Shown piece by piece: positions 32,934 through 41,949 of a stretch of DNA of 64,000 nucleotides (positions are counted from its first letter, which is position 1; the number at the start of each line of letters is the position of its first letter). Under the pieces are notes generated by a model, which was given only the letters and a program-made list of their open reading frames with translations, searched no databases and was not told the origin of the DNA. This stretch comes from Streptomyces cinerochromogenes (GTDB lineage: Bacteria > Actinomycetota > Actinomycetes > Streptomycetales > Streptomycetaceae). A program made the translations under genes and the position numbers. Where the stretch lies: positions 1-64,000 of the forward strand of contig NZ_BMRM01000017.1 of the NCBI RefSeq assembly GCF_014648635.1. Reading direction: 5' to 3'.

Positions 32934-34234
32934 GAGCTGGTCCCCGCACGTCCACGTCGCTTGCGGCGGGCGTCGCGCAGGGCCACCGCTCCGCCGCCCA
33001 GGCCCGCCACCAGGACCGCCACGCCGATCGCGACGTAGGTCGCTATGCGGGCCGTGCGTTCCTGGGGGGTTTCGCCGAGGGTGAGCTTGGCGGGGGTGGG
33101 AGCCTCCGCGTGGGTGAGGCCCGCGTCCGGGTGGGGGGACTCGATCGGGTGATCGTCCTCCGTGAGGGCGCGGACCGGGTCGACGACGCCCCAGCCGACC
33201 CGGATGTCGTAGCCGGCGATGGAGCGTTCGGCGGTCTGCTCGATCTGGGCCACGACCTGACGGGGCGTCCAGTCCTTGTGCTTGGCCTTGATGAGTGCGG
33301 CCACACCGGCGACGTAGGGCGCGGAGAAGCTCGTTCCGTTGTCCGGGCAGTGGCCGCCCTTCGGGACCGTGGAGATCATGTCGACTCCGGGGGCCGCCAC
33401 ACCGACGAAGTCGCCCGACTGGGAGAAGGCCGCGCGTTCGTTGTTGCGGTCGGACGCCGCCACCGCGAGGACTCCCGGGTACGACGCCGGGTACGTCTTC
33501 TTCACATTGCCGCCCAGTCCGTCGTTGCCCGCCGAGGCGACCACGACGATCTTGGCCGCCAGTGCCTCGTCGACCGCCCGGTGCAGGTCCTCGTCCGGCG
33601 GGATGGCGTTGGCGGTGTCCTGGGAGATGTTGATGACGTCGGCCTTGACCGTGATCGCGTGCCGGATCGCCCGCGCGAGGGTGCGGGCCGTGCCGTGCCC
33701 CTCCGCGTCGTTCTGCTTGATCGGGATGATCGTGGCCTGGGGGGCGAGTCCGACGAAGCCGGTGCCCTCCATGGGGCGGGCGGCGATGATGCCCGCCACG
33801 CGCGTGCCGTGGCCGACCGTGTCCGTCGTGCCCTTGGCGTTGCCGCGGTCGATCTCCTGTCCCTTGTCGTCCTTGGGGGGGAGGAAGTTCGCGCCGAGGG
33901 AGGCGTCGACGGCGTGGGCGAGCTGCGGGTTGGCCGTGTCGACGCCCGTGTCGATGACGGCGACCCTGACGTTCCTGCCCTTCGACTCGCTCCACAGCTG
34001 ATCGAGGTTGACGCGCTGCAGGGCCCAGGGCGTGCCGGAGTACTTGTGGTTGGTCTTCGAGAACGTGCACTGGTCGGAGGCGGAGTCCGCGGCGGCCACC
34101 GGCGCGGCCAGCAGGGTGGCGGCCATGGTGAGGGCCGCCAGCAGGGTGGTGCGGGTCCGGAGGGGCGGCGGCGGGGTCGTACGGGTTCCGAGGGCCGTCG
34201 GCGGGGTCGTGCGGGTCCGGGGGGTGGGCGTCAT
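32921..34234 (-). CDS. mycP: Mycosin, second copy
   Basis: 437 aa from ATG at 34234 (GAGGGG 7 nt upstream). An alternative GTG at 34249 would overlap the eccB stop. Pro/Thr/Arg-rich lead (TPPTALGTRTTPPPPLRTRTT), a hydrophobic signal, triad D95 (VAVIDTG), H142 (VGHGTR), S302 (NGTSFSAP), Asn in SAGNDG. C-terminal helix (ATYVAIGVAVLVAGLGGGAVAL) and RRKRRGR. Clearly distinct from the first mycosin (different spacer between D and H, plus Cys56/Cys296-type pair). Two mycosins with one EccBCDE set is noteworthy. Operon: eccB then this gene then the two-helix protein. Confidence 0.94.
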   Translation of the reverse strand: MTPTPRTRTTPPTALGTRTTPPPPLRTRTTLLAALTMAATLLAAPVAAADSASDQCTFSKTNHKYSGTPWALQRVNLDQLWSESKGRNVRVAVIDTGVDTANPQLAHAVDASLGANFLPPKDDKGQEIDRGNAKGTTDTVGHGTRVAGIIAARPMEGTGFVGLAPQATIIPIKQNDAEGHGTARTLARAIRHAITVKADVINISQDTANAIPPDEDLHRAVDEALAAKIVVVASAGNDGLGGNVKKTYPASYPGVLAVAASDRNNERAAFSQSGDFVGVAAPGVDMISTVPKGGHCPDNGTSFSAPYVAGVAALIKAKHKDWTPRQVVAQIEQTAERSIAGYDIRVGWGVVDPVRALTEDDHPIESPHPDAGLTHAEAPTPAKLTLGETPQERTARIATYVAIGVAVLVAGLGGGAVALRDARRKRRGRAGTSSWTH

Positions 34235-34245
34235 CGTCGTACCCC

Positions 34246-35775
34246 TCACGAGCCCTGCGGCTGGCGGGCCGCCGCGGTGGACAGGCGGGGGCCGGTCGGC
34301 AGGAACTTCGACCAGGCGGCGGGGATGGGCGCGGGGTTCACGTCGGCGTAGCCGAGGCGGGTCTGCGCCAGCTTGGCCTCCTGCTGGAGCTGCTTGAGCT
34401 GCTTGCCGGAGATCCCGATCCCCTTGTCGTCACTGGCGCTGTCGTCGTTGGACTGCATGGCGTACCGCAGACCGGTGTCGGTGACCAGGAAGAGGGGGCC
34501 GGCCTTGGTCTCGCTGCCCTGGAACTGACGGTAGAGCTGGCCGGAGCCCGCGGTGACGTAGGCGCTGGAGGATCCGGTGGGCAGGACGGCCGGGAAGTCG
34601 GTGCCGGCCCAGGTGCTCAGCGTGGTGGCGCCGTTGTCGGGGTCGACGTGGTTCAGGACGGTGCAGACCGTGTTGCGGCTGCCGTCGCCCGTGGAGGGGT
34701 TGTTGACCGCGCTGGGCTTCTCGGTGGGCCACTTGTGGTCGGCCGCGAACGGCTCGCCCCGCTCGATGGCGCCCGCGCTGACCTCCTTCGGGTGCCCGGC
34801 CTGGCCGAGCTTCACCAGGTCCTCACTGACGAGGAGGAGCTGGGCGACGAAGTCGGAGACGGGGGCGACCCGGCCGGGCAGGACGACGAAGTACTGCTCC
34901 TGCCCGTTCACCGGCGCCTTGAGCACCATGCCGACGCGGTTGGTCTGGGCGTCCAGCTGGCCGGGGGCGCCCGCGGGGGCGCTCGGGACGCCGTCGATCC
35001 GCGGGAAGCTGATCGGGTCGCCCGGGTGCAGGGTGTCGATCCATTCCTTCGTCACCCGCTGCGGGGTGCGGTCCGGACCCACGATGGTCTGCAGCAGCAG
35101 GCGGTTGGAGGCGTCCACCGGGTATGCCCGGCCGTGCGCGTCGACCACGTACTGCTTCTTGTCCGGGGTGGTGACGTAGAGGAGTTCGCCGCCGTGCAGC
35201 TTCTCCTTGGTGGCGGCCAGCTTGTCCTGGTCGCGCTCGGCCAGCACGAAGGCGGCCTTCTGGATGGAGCTGCCGCTGCCGTTCGGGCGTTCGCAGACGG
35301 CCCACTCCTTGGCCGTGCCGGCCTCCTTGCCGGAGGGCAGCCGGTCGGGGGCGTAGGGGATGCCGATGGTGACGCCGTGCGGGATCTTGCCGTTGTCGAG
35401 GATCGACTCGTCGACGGTGACGACGTCGACGTCGCTCTGGGTGTCGAGGACGAGCTTGGCGGACGCCATGTTCAGTACCGGGTGGAGCTGGACCTTGCCC
35501 TTGGTCTTCAGGACCACGTACCGGGTGGTGGACTTGCTGGCGATGATCACCTTCTGTCCGGGGTCGTCCCAGCCCTGCGGGGCCGTCGGCTTGAACATGC
35601 CCCAGGCGCCGAACGCCGCGAGGACGACGACACCCACGACCGCGCTGGGCAGGACGGCGCGCAGCGGCCGGGGTGCCCCCTCGTCGGAGGCATCCGGTGA
35701 CGACTGCACGAAGGACGCGAGCATGCGTCGCTTCGCGAAGGTGTAGGCGTTGAGTTGATCCCGCCGAGATGCCAT
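34246..35775 (-). CDS. eccB: Type VII secretion core protein EccB
   Basis: 509 aa. The start MASRRDQLNAYTFAKRRMLASF is the EccB signature, so the ATG at 35775 is chosen over the upstream frame. One membrane helix (AVLPSAVVGVVVLAAFGAWGM, about 42-62) then a large periplasm-side domain with repeats and Cys pair (AVCERPNG, NTVCTVLNH). In ESX complexes EccB's periplasmic domains cap the pore and may hydrolyse ATP. Divergent from eccE across 197 bp. Confidence 0.96.
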   Translation of the reverse strand: MASRRDQLNAYTFAKRRMLASFVQSSPDASDEGAPRPLRAVLPSAVVGVVVLAAFGAWGMFKPTAPQGWDDPGQKVIIASKSTTRYVVLKTKGKVQLHPVLNMASAKLVLDTQSDVDVVTVDESILDNGKIPHGVTIGIPYAPDRLPSGKEAGTAKEWAVCERPNGSGSSIQKAAFVLAERDQDKLAATKEKLHGGELLYVTTPDKKQYVVDAHGRAYPVDASNRLLLQTIVGPDRTPQRVTKEWIDTLHPGDPISFPRIDGVPSAPAGAPGQLDAQTNRVGMVLKAPVNGQEQYFVVLPGRVAPVSDFVAQLLLVSEDLVKLGQAGHPKEVSAGAIERGEPFAADHKWPTEKPSAVNNPSTGDGSRNTVCTVLNHVDPDNGATTLSTWAGTDFPAVLPTGSSSAYVTAGSGQLYRQFQGSETKAGPLFLVTDTGLRYAMQSNDDSASDDKGIGISGKQLKQLQQEAKLAQTRLGYADVNPAPIPAAWSKFLPTGPRLSTAAARQPQGS

Positions 35776-35972
35776 CTGTGCCCGTTTCTCCCCGTGTCTC
35801 ACGCGGAGCGCGCCCGGGGATCCCGCTCCCCCGCCCTCCGTTGTCGGACCCGGCCCCTACTATGCCTGGTACGGAGCGGGTCTCGTGGAGCGGGTAGGGT
35901 ACCTGGGCCCTCAAGGGCCTTGTGCAGTGGCCTGATTCCAGCGAGTTGTGAGCAAAACGGGGGGATGGAGTG
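35776..35972. promoter_or_regulatory. Divergent eccB/eccE intergenic region
   Basis: 197 bp. For eccE a TAGGGT (TANNNT) occurs near 35895 but no good -35. A short palindromic ggccct-ca-agggcc lies about 60 bp before eccE. No stronger site seen. Confidence 0.35.
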
Positions 35973-37310
35973 ATGGCTTCCGGTACGCGGACGCGAGCGC
36001 GCGGCCGGTCGGCGGCACGAGGTCGCACGGCCGGGTCCGACACGCCGCCACGCGGAACGGCCGCCCGGCGCGGCACGGAGCGGCAGCAGGTCACGCTCGG
36101 CCTCAGGCAGCGGCCGGGCCAGGCCGGCTCGTTCCGTTTGCAACGGCTCATGCTGGTGGAGCTGGCGGCGGCCGTACTGCTCGTCGGCTGGGCCGTCGGG
36201 ATGGCGGCCCTGGTGCCGGCCGCGGTGGTCGCCCTGGCCCTGGTCCTGCTGGCCTTCGTACGGCGGCGGGGGCGCTCCCTGCCGGAGTGGCTGGCCACCG
36301 CCCGGGAGCTGCGGGCGCGGCAGAAGCGGGCCGACAGCACCCCGATACCGCCGGGCACGGAGCCGGGTCTGGTCCCGGCGGTGGAGTGCGAGCCCGCCCT
36401 GCGGACGTACTCCTACAACGCGCGTGACCGCCGGCCGGTGGGGATCGTCGGCGACGGCACGTTCGTCACGGCCGTCCTCCAGGTGGAGGCCGACGCGACC
36501 GCGCTGCGGGCCGAACGGACCCGGCAGCCGCTGCCGCTGGGGCTGGTGCGGGACGCGCTGGAGGTGGACGAGATCCGCCTGGAGTCGGCGCAGATCGTGC
36601 TGCACACCCAGCCGGCGCCCGCGCTGCACCTGCCCCAGCAGTCCGTGGCCGTGGCCAACTACCTCCCGCTCCAGGAGCAGACCGGCGCCCCGGCCGTGCG
36701 CATCACCTGGATCGCGCTGAAGCTGGACCCGGAGCTGTGCGCGGAGGCCGTGGCCGCCCGCGGCGGCGGGCTGACCGGCGCGCAGAAGTGCGTGGTCCGG
36801 GCGGCGGACCACCTGGCGAGCCGGCTGACCGGCGCCGGATTCCGGGCCCGGCTGCTGGACGAGGAGGAGCTGGTCGCCGCGCTCGCCACCTCGGCCTGCG
36901 CCAACCCGCTGGTCACCGCCGAGGCGGGACGCAGCGAGACCCGGGAGCGGCGCACCGAGGAGTCCGGGCGCAGCTGGCGCTGTGACAACCGGCGGCACAC
37001 GACGTACTGGATCCGGCGCTGGCCCCAACTGGGCGGCGACCGGGCCGAATCACTGCCCCAGTTCCTCGCCCGGGTCACCGCCGTCCCGGCCCTGGCCACC
37101 ACCTTCAGCCTCACTCTCGCGCAGGGCGAGCGGCAGGAGGTGACGTTGTGCGGGCACCTGCGGGTGACCGGGCGCAGCGACGACGAACTCGTGGCGGCGC
37201 GGCGCGCGCTGCAGGCGGCGGCCCGGCAGTCCGGGGCCGGCCTGGCCCGCCTGGACCGTGAGCAACTGCCCGGCATGCTGGCCACTCTTCCCCTCGGAGG
37301 TACGCGGTGA
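35973..37310 (+). CDS. eccE: Type VII secretion protein EccE
   Basis: 445 aa (a GTG one codon earlier is possible). Arg/Thr-rich N-terminus of about 50 residues, two membrane helices (LMLVELAAAVLLVGWAVGM and ALVPAAVVALALVLLAFV), then the EccE cytoplasmic domain with RTYSYNARDRRPVGIVGDGTF and mixed alpha/beta sequence. EccE sits at the periphery of the ESX membrane complex. GTGA overlap with the next gene. Confidence 0.9.
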   Translation: MASGTRTRARGRSAARGRTAGSDTPPRGTAARRGTERQQVTLGLRQRPGQAGSFRLQRLMLVELAAAVLLVGWAVGMAALVPAAVVALALVLLAFVRRRGRSLPEWLATARELRARQKRADSTPIPPGTEPGLVPAVECEPALRTYSYNARDRRPVGIVGDGTFVTAVLQVEADATALRAERTRQPLPLGLVRDALEVDEIRLESAQIVLHTQPAPALHLPQQSVAVANYLPLQEQTGAPAVRITWIALKLDPELCAEAVAARGGGLTGAQKCVVRAADHLASRLTGAGFRARLLDEEELVAALATSACANPLVTAEAGRSETRERRTEESGRSWRCDNRRHTTYWIRRWPQLGGDRAESLPQFLARVTAVPALATTFSLTLAQGERQEVTLCGHLRVTGRSDDELVAARRALQAAARQSGAGLARLDREQLPGMLATLPLGGTR

Positions 37311-38104
37311 CGACGAGTCCGACGAGTCCGACGATGGCGCCGGCACCGGGCACGGCCACGCGGGGCCCGCAGGAGCCGTCGGGGCCGCGGCGGATGGGCG
37401 AACGGCTGCGGAACGGGCTCGGCCTGATCGGGCCCCGGCACGGCCGGCACGGGCTGCCCGTGCAGCAGTTGGACGCGCTCGCGCTGCCCATCGGGGACGA
37501 CGGGGTGGTGGCCGGTGTCGACGCCGAGGGGCAGCCGGCCGTCCTGGGCATCAACCGGCCCACGCCGTACGACGTCGTCCTGATCGGCGGCCTGTGGACG
37601 GCCCAGGTCCTCGCGCTGCGCTCCGCCGCCACCGGCGCCCGGGTCGCGGTGGAGACCGGGCGGCCGCAGGCGTGGATGCAGATGGTGCACGCCATGGGCG
37701 GTGGGCAGAACGGGCTGTCCGTGTACGACGTGGGGCGGGTGCCGCCGCAGGGTGCCTCCGCGGGTACGCCGGTGCTGGTGGTGCGGGACTGCGGTATGCG
37801 GCCCCCGCGCGGGCGGGTGGTGTCCGGGCCCTGGCAGTCCGTGCTGACGCTGCTGCCGTATCTCAGCCCGATCGCGCCCCGGCTGCTGCGGCAGGCCCGG
37901 CTCGCCGGTATCCAGCGGGTCTCGCCGGACGAGGCGGCCGAACTGGGGCGCACCATGGGGCTGTCGCGGACCGAGGTGGAGTCGCTGCCGGCGCTGCCCG
38001 ACGGCGTCACCCTGTGGTGTACCGACCGTGACCGGCAGTATGTGCTGACCCAACCCACCGACGCCGAGATCGGATTGTTGGGCACGCCCCGACGGATGGA
38101 CTGA
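37307..38104 (+). CDS. Conserved T7SS-linked protein, unknown
   Basis: 265 aa, GTG start overlapping the eccE stop. N-terminal low-complexity (TSPTMAPAPG), then a folded domain: VQQLDALALPIGDDGVVAGVDAEGQPAVLGINRP, VLIGGLWTAQVLALRSAATGARVAVETGRP, VLVVRDCGM, and a C-terminal CTDRDRQYVLTQPTDAEIGLLG. No transmembrane helix, no catalytic motif recognised. Co-translated with eccE, so likely a partner of the channel. Confidence 0.78.
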   Translation: MTTSPTSPTMAPAPGTATRGPQEPSGPRRMGERLRNGLGLIGPRHGRHGLPVQQLDALALPIGDDGVVAGVDAEGQPAVLGINRPTPYDVVLIGGLWTAQVLALRSAATGARVAVETGRPQAWMQMVHAMGGGQNGLSVYDVGRVPPQGASAGTPVLVVRDCGMRPPRGRVVSGPWQSVLTLLPYLSPIAPRLLRQARLAGIQRVSPDEAAELGRTMGLSRTEVESLPALPDGVTLWCTDRDRQYVLTQPTDAEIGLLGTPRRMD

Positions 38105-38405
38105 ACTGCCCTCGCCTGTCCCTTTTGTTCGCCGTGTGACGGTGGCTGTGCGGGGCGCGCGGGGCGTTTCCGGGCCGGCTCTGACCTGGTGGGCGGGCGC
38201 GGAGAGGTGGGCGGGCCTGCCGAGGGGTGGCTCCTGGTGATTAGGCTGGGAGCGGGCGCGATGGCAGGACCCGTGGACCGGGCGTCGGTGTCCCGGGGGG
38301 AGGGCCGGTGCATCGGACTGCCCCGAACGACTACGGACGACTCGTACGACACGACATGGTCGCCCCGGCACGGCATGAGGGTGCTCGACCACACCAGGAG
38401 GAACT
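38105..38405 (+). promoter_or_regulatory. Intergenic region before the EspI-like gene
   Basis: 301 bp, no credible gene. TAGGCT near 38242-38247 could be a -10 element (gattaggct), without a convincing -35 upstream. GAGGAACT immediately precedes the GTG start at 38406. Nothing else seen. Confidence 0.35.
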
Positions 38406-41400
38406 GTGAGCAGCGATCGGGACGGGATGCGCGGGGGCTGGGACACACCCGGCGATGACCAGCCCGACGCGGAGGCCATCGAGACCACCGGCGAGTTCAC
38501 CATCGACTACGCTCCCCCCGCCTGGTACACGCAGAACGCGTCCGGTACGGCGGGAGGCCCGGGCGGAGTGGGCGGGGCCGGCGGTTTCGCCGGGGCCGGC
38601 GGCTCCGGCTCCGGCGGTGACGCGGGCGCCCCGGCCGCCCCCGCGGTGCCGTTCCCCACGGGCGCGCCGGTTCCGGGTCCGACGCCGCCCCCGCCGGCCG
38701 CCCAGCCGACGGGCACGCCGCCCCAGGGGACTCCGTACGCTCCGCCGCAGGGCGCGCCGTTCACTCCGCCGCAGGGCACCCCGTACGCTCCCCCGGCTCC
38801 CCCGGCTCCCCCGGCTGCCCCGGCAGCGCAGCCCGCGCCGCCGGCCGACAGCCCCGTTCCCGTGCCGCGGCTGCCCGAGGGGTTCGAGCCGCAGCAGCCC
38901 CAGCCCGCCGCGCAGGAGACACCGGCCGCCCCGGCCGCGGTCCAGCCGGAGACCGACAACGGTGACCTGGAGAGCGGGGCGACCATGCGGTTCTCCGCCG
39001 TCGCCCTGAAGCGCCAGATGGCCGAGATCGCCGAGCGCGCGGCAGCTGCCACCGGGACACCGGCCGAGCCCGGGAGCGAGGGCTCCGCGGAGGGCACGGC
39101 GGGTACGGAGGTCGTGCGGGCCTCGTCCGGCGCCGAGGGCCCCGCGGACCGTGCCGAGGAGGCCGGTGGCGAGGCTGCCGCGCAGGAGGGAGCGGTGGCC
39201 GACACCGACGCCTCGGCCGGCTCCGCTGCCGACGGGGTGGAGCAGGGCGAGGGCTCGGTCGCGCAGGGTGCCACCGACTCGACCGACGCGGAGAACGCTT
39301 CGGCCGGCGCCGCGGAGGCTTCGGCGCAGGACGGTGCTGCCGGCCAGGACACCGGTGAGGAAGGTGCCGCCGACGCCGCCGCGCAGTCCGACGCGGCGGA
39401 GATCTCGGGGGCCGGCGCAGGAGACGCCGTGTCCGCGGAGGCCGCCGTGACGGACGCCGTCCCCGCGGACGCCGTTCCCGCGGACGCCGTCCCCGACGCC
39501 GAGGTCCAGGGCAGCGCGTCGCAGGAGGGCACGCCCGAGGGCAGCGTCCCGGGCAACGGCCCCTCGGACAGCGCCGCATCGGGCAACGGTCCCTCGGACA
39601 ACGGCCCCTCGGACAACGTCGCCCCGCAGCCGGCCGCGCCCACCGCGGACACCCAGCAGCCCACGCCGGAGCAGCCCCATCCCGCCCAGCCCGGCGGCTA
39701 CGGCTTCCCCCAGCCCGGCACCGGCGCGCCGCAGCCCGCTCCGGTCCACGCCGACACCCAGCAGCCCACCCCGGGACAGCCCCACCCCGCCCAGCCCGGC
39801 GGCTACGGCTTCCCCCAGCCCGGCACCGGTGCGCCGCAGCCCGTCGTGCCGCCCGCTGCCCCGGTCCCCCAGGGTGCCCAGCCCGGCTGGACCCCGCCGC
39901 CCCCGCCGCAGAACGGGCTGCCGCCGCTGCCGCCGTCGTACCAGCCCGCCGCGCCGGCCGCCGCGGCCCAGTGGCCCGCGCAGCCCGGAACCCCGCAGGG
40001 TGCCCCGCAGCAGCCCGGGCCGATGCCGGGTGAGCAGCCGCAGCAGGCGAGCGGCCAGGTCCCGCCCGGTATGCCCGGTCAGCAGCCGCCGTTCCAGCCG
40101 CAGGCCCCGCAGGCCGCGCCCGCCGCATGGAACCAGCCCCACCAGCCCCACCAGGACGGTCAGCCCCACCAGCCCCACCAGGACGGTCAGCCCCACCAGC
40201 CCAACCAGCCGGGGGCGCCCGCCGCACCGGCACCGGCACCGCAGCCGGCCCCCGGCGGTTACGGCTTCCCGCAGGCTCCGGGGGCCCAGCCGGCCCCCAA
40301 CGGGCCGACCCCGCCGAGCGGTTACGGATTCCCCCAGCCGGGTGCACCCAACCCGCAGGCGCAGCAGAGCGGTTACGGCTTCCCGCAGACCGGCGCGCCC
40401 AACGCACCGGTACAGCCCGGCGGTTACGGCTTCCCCCAGTCTCCGCAGAACCCGCAGAACGCGCAGACCCCGCAGCCCCCGCAGTCCCCGGACGCCGCCC
40501 CCGGCGCCCCGCAGGCCCCGCAGGTGCCCCAGGCTCCGGTCGACCCCCGGTCGGGGGCCGCCTGGCCGCAGCCCGTCCGGCACGACCAGCGGCAGCCGAC
40601 CAACCCCGGTGCCGCGCCGCTCGGTTACACCGCCGCCGTCGAGCTGTCCTCGGACCGGCTGCTCAACAACAAGAGGCAGAAGGCGAAGAGCGGGCGGCCC
40701 ACGGCGGCGGCCGGCCGGTTCAAGCTCGGCGGCAGGAAGGAGGAGGCCGAGCGGCAGCGCAAGCTGGAGCTGATCCGTACGCCGGTGCTGTCCTGCTACC
40801 GGATCGCGGTCATCAGCCTCAAGGGCGGTGTCGGGAAGACCACGACCACCACCGCGCTCGGCTCCACGCTCGCCACCGAGCGGCAGGACAAGATCCTCGC
40901 CATCGACGCCAACCCGGACGCCGGTACGCTCGGGCGGCGGGTGCGCCGGGAGACCGGGGCCACCATCCGTGACCTCGTCCAGGCCATCCCGTACCTGAAC
41001 TCGTACATGGACATCCGGCGGTTCACCTCCCAGGCTCCCTCCGGTCTGGAGATCATCGCCAACGACGTGGACCCGGCCGTCTCGACCACGTTCAACGACG
41101 AGGACTACCGCCGCGCGATCGACGTGCTCGGCCGGCAGTACCCCGTCATCCTGACCGACTCGGGCACCGGCCTGCTGTACAGCGCCATGCGCGGGGTGCT
41201 GGACCTCGCCGACCAGCTCATCATCATCTCCACGCCGTCCGTGGACGGTGCGAGCAGCGCCAGTACGACGCTGGACTGGCTGTCCGCGCACGGGTACGCC
41301 GACCTGGTCTCCCGGTCCCTCACCGTGATCTCCGGGGTCCGCGAGACCGGCAAGATGATCAAGGTCGAGGACATCGTGGCGCACTTCGAGACCCGCACCC

Positions 41401-41870
41401 GCGGGGTCATCGTCGTGCCCTTCGACGAGCATCTGGCCGCCGGTGCCGAGGTCGACCTCGACATGATGCGGCCGAAGACGCGCGAGGCGTACTTCAACCT
41501 CGCCGCGATGGTCGCCGAGGACTTCACCCGCCACCAGCAGGCGCATGGCCTGTGGACGAGCGACGGCAACCCGCCGCCGGTGGCCGCGCCGCCCATGCCG
41601 GGTCAGCAGATGCCCGGCCAGCCCATGCCGGGCCAGCCGATGCCCGGCCAGCAGCTGTACGGGCAGCCGTACCCGCAGGCCCCCGGCCAGCCGTACGCCC
41701 CGGCGCAGCAGCCGTACCCGCCGCAGCAGGGTCAGCCGCAGCCGTACCCGGCGCAGCATCCGGCACAGCACCAGCCGCCCGGCTACCCGCAGCCCCAGCC
41801 TGAGCCGGGCCAGCCGGGCCAGCCGGGCCAGCCGGGCCAGCAGCCCCCGCAGGCTCCGCCCCAGCAGTAG
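38406..41870 (+). CDS. EspI-like MinD/ParA-type ATPase with large repeat region
   Basis: 1154 aa. The first about 790 residues are disordered: Pro/Ala/Gly/Gln-rich with acidic Ala-rich block (EEGAADAAAQSDAAEISG) and six-fold YGFPQ-containing repeats plus QPHQPHQDG. The C-terminal part is a SIMIBI-type P-loop ATPase: ISLKGGVGKTTTTTALG with Lys 811, then DANPDAGTL, a VILTDSGTGL switch segment, LIIISTPSVDGASSASTTLDW. This is the architecture of mycobacterial EspI, linked there to energy-dependent down-regulation of ESX-1. The last about 85 residues are again low complexity (MPGQ, GQPGQ). Downstream of eccE and its partner on the same strand. Confidence 0.88.
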   Translation: MSSDRDGMRGGWDTPGDDQPDAEAIETTGEFTIDYAPPAWYTQNASGTAGGPGGVGGAGGFAGAGGSGSGGDAGAPAAPAVPFPTGAPVPGPTPPPPAAQPTGTPPQGTPYAPPQGAPFTPPQGTPYAPPAPPAPPAAPAAQPAPPADSPVPVPRLPEGFEPQQPQPAAQETPAAPAAVQPETDNGDLESGATMRFSAVALKRQMAEIAERAAAATGTPAEPGSEGSAEGTAGTEVVRASSGAEGPADRAEEAGGEAAAQEGAVADTDASAGSAADGVEQGEGSVAQGATDSTDAENASAGAAEASAQDGAAGQDTGEEGAADAAAQSDAAEISGAGAGDAVSAEAAVTDAVPADAVPADAVPDAEVQGSASQEGTPEGSVPGNGPSDSAASGNGPSDNGPSDNVAPQPAAPTADTQQPTPEQPHPAQPGGYGFPQPGTGAPQPAPVHADTQQPTPGQPHPAQPGGYGFPQPGTGAPQPVVPPAAPVPQGAQPGWTPPPPPQNGLPPLPPSYQPAAPAAAAQWPAQPGTPQGAPQQPGPMPGEQPQQASGQVPPGMPGQQPPFQPQAPQAAPAAWNQPHQPHQDGQPHQPHQDGQPHQPNQPGAPAAPAPAPQPAPGGYGFPQAPGAQPAPNGPTPPSGYGFPQPGAPNPQAQQSGYGFPQTGAPNAPVQPGGYGFPQSPQNPQNAQTPQPPQSPDAAPGAPQAPQVPQAPVDPRSGAAWPQPVRHDQRQPTNPGAAPLGYTAAVELSSDRLLNNKRQKAKSGRPTAAAGRFKLGGRKEEAERQRKLELIRTPVLSCYRIAVISLKGGVGKTTTTTALGSTLATERQDKILAIDANPDAGTLGRRVRRETGATIRDLVQAIPYLNSYMDIRRFTSQAPSGLEIIANDVDPAVSTTFNDEDYRRAIDVLGRQYPVILTDSGTGLLYSAMRGVLDLADQLIIISTPSVDGASSASTTLDWLSAHGYADLVSRSLTVISGVRETGKMIKVEDIVAHFETRTRGVIVVPFDEHLAAGAEVDLDMMRPKTREAYFNLAAMVAEDFTRHQQAHGLWTSDGNPPPVAAPPMPGQQMPGQPMPGQPMPGQQLYGQPYPQAPGQPYAPAQQPYPPQQGQPQPYPAQHPAQHQPPGYPQPQPEPGQPGQPGQPGQQPPQAPPQQ
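39680..40440 (+). repeat. In-frame GYGFPQ repeats within the EspI-like gene
   Basis: The coding sequence for GGYGFPQPGTGAPQP occurs twice almost exactly (about 39,690-39,740 and 39,795-39,845), then four shorter forms (PGGYGFPQAPGAQP, PSGYGFPQPGAP, QSGYGFPQTGAP, PGGYGFPQSPQN). QPHQPHQDG is tandemly repeated near 40,140-40,200. Disordered linker with variable-number character. Confidence 0.8.
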
Positions 41871-41880
41871 GTTCCACGGC

Positions 41881-41917
41881 AAAGGGCGGCCGGTGCTCCT
41901 CGCACCGGCCGCCCTTT
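41881..41917. terminator. Bidirectional terminator, EspI-like gene versus ribF
   Basis: aaagggcggccggtgc pairs perfectly with gcaccggccgcccttt (16 bp, 5-nt loop) between convergent genes; ten bp after the ATPase stop. Confidence 0.9.
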
Positions 41918-41949
41918 CGTGTCGGAGAGCGACAGAACCGTGAGCGGAC

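Noticed and set aside
38331..41882. 1183-aa minus-strand open frame opposite the EspI-like gene
   Set aside because: Composed of Leu/Arg/Gly low complexity produced by the GC-rich repeats of the plus-strand gene; the plus frame has the KGGVGKT ATPase.
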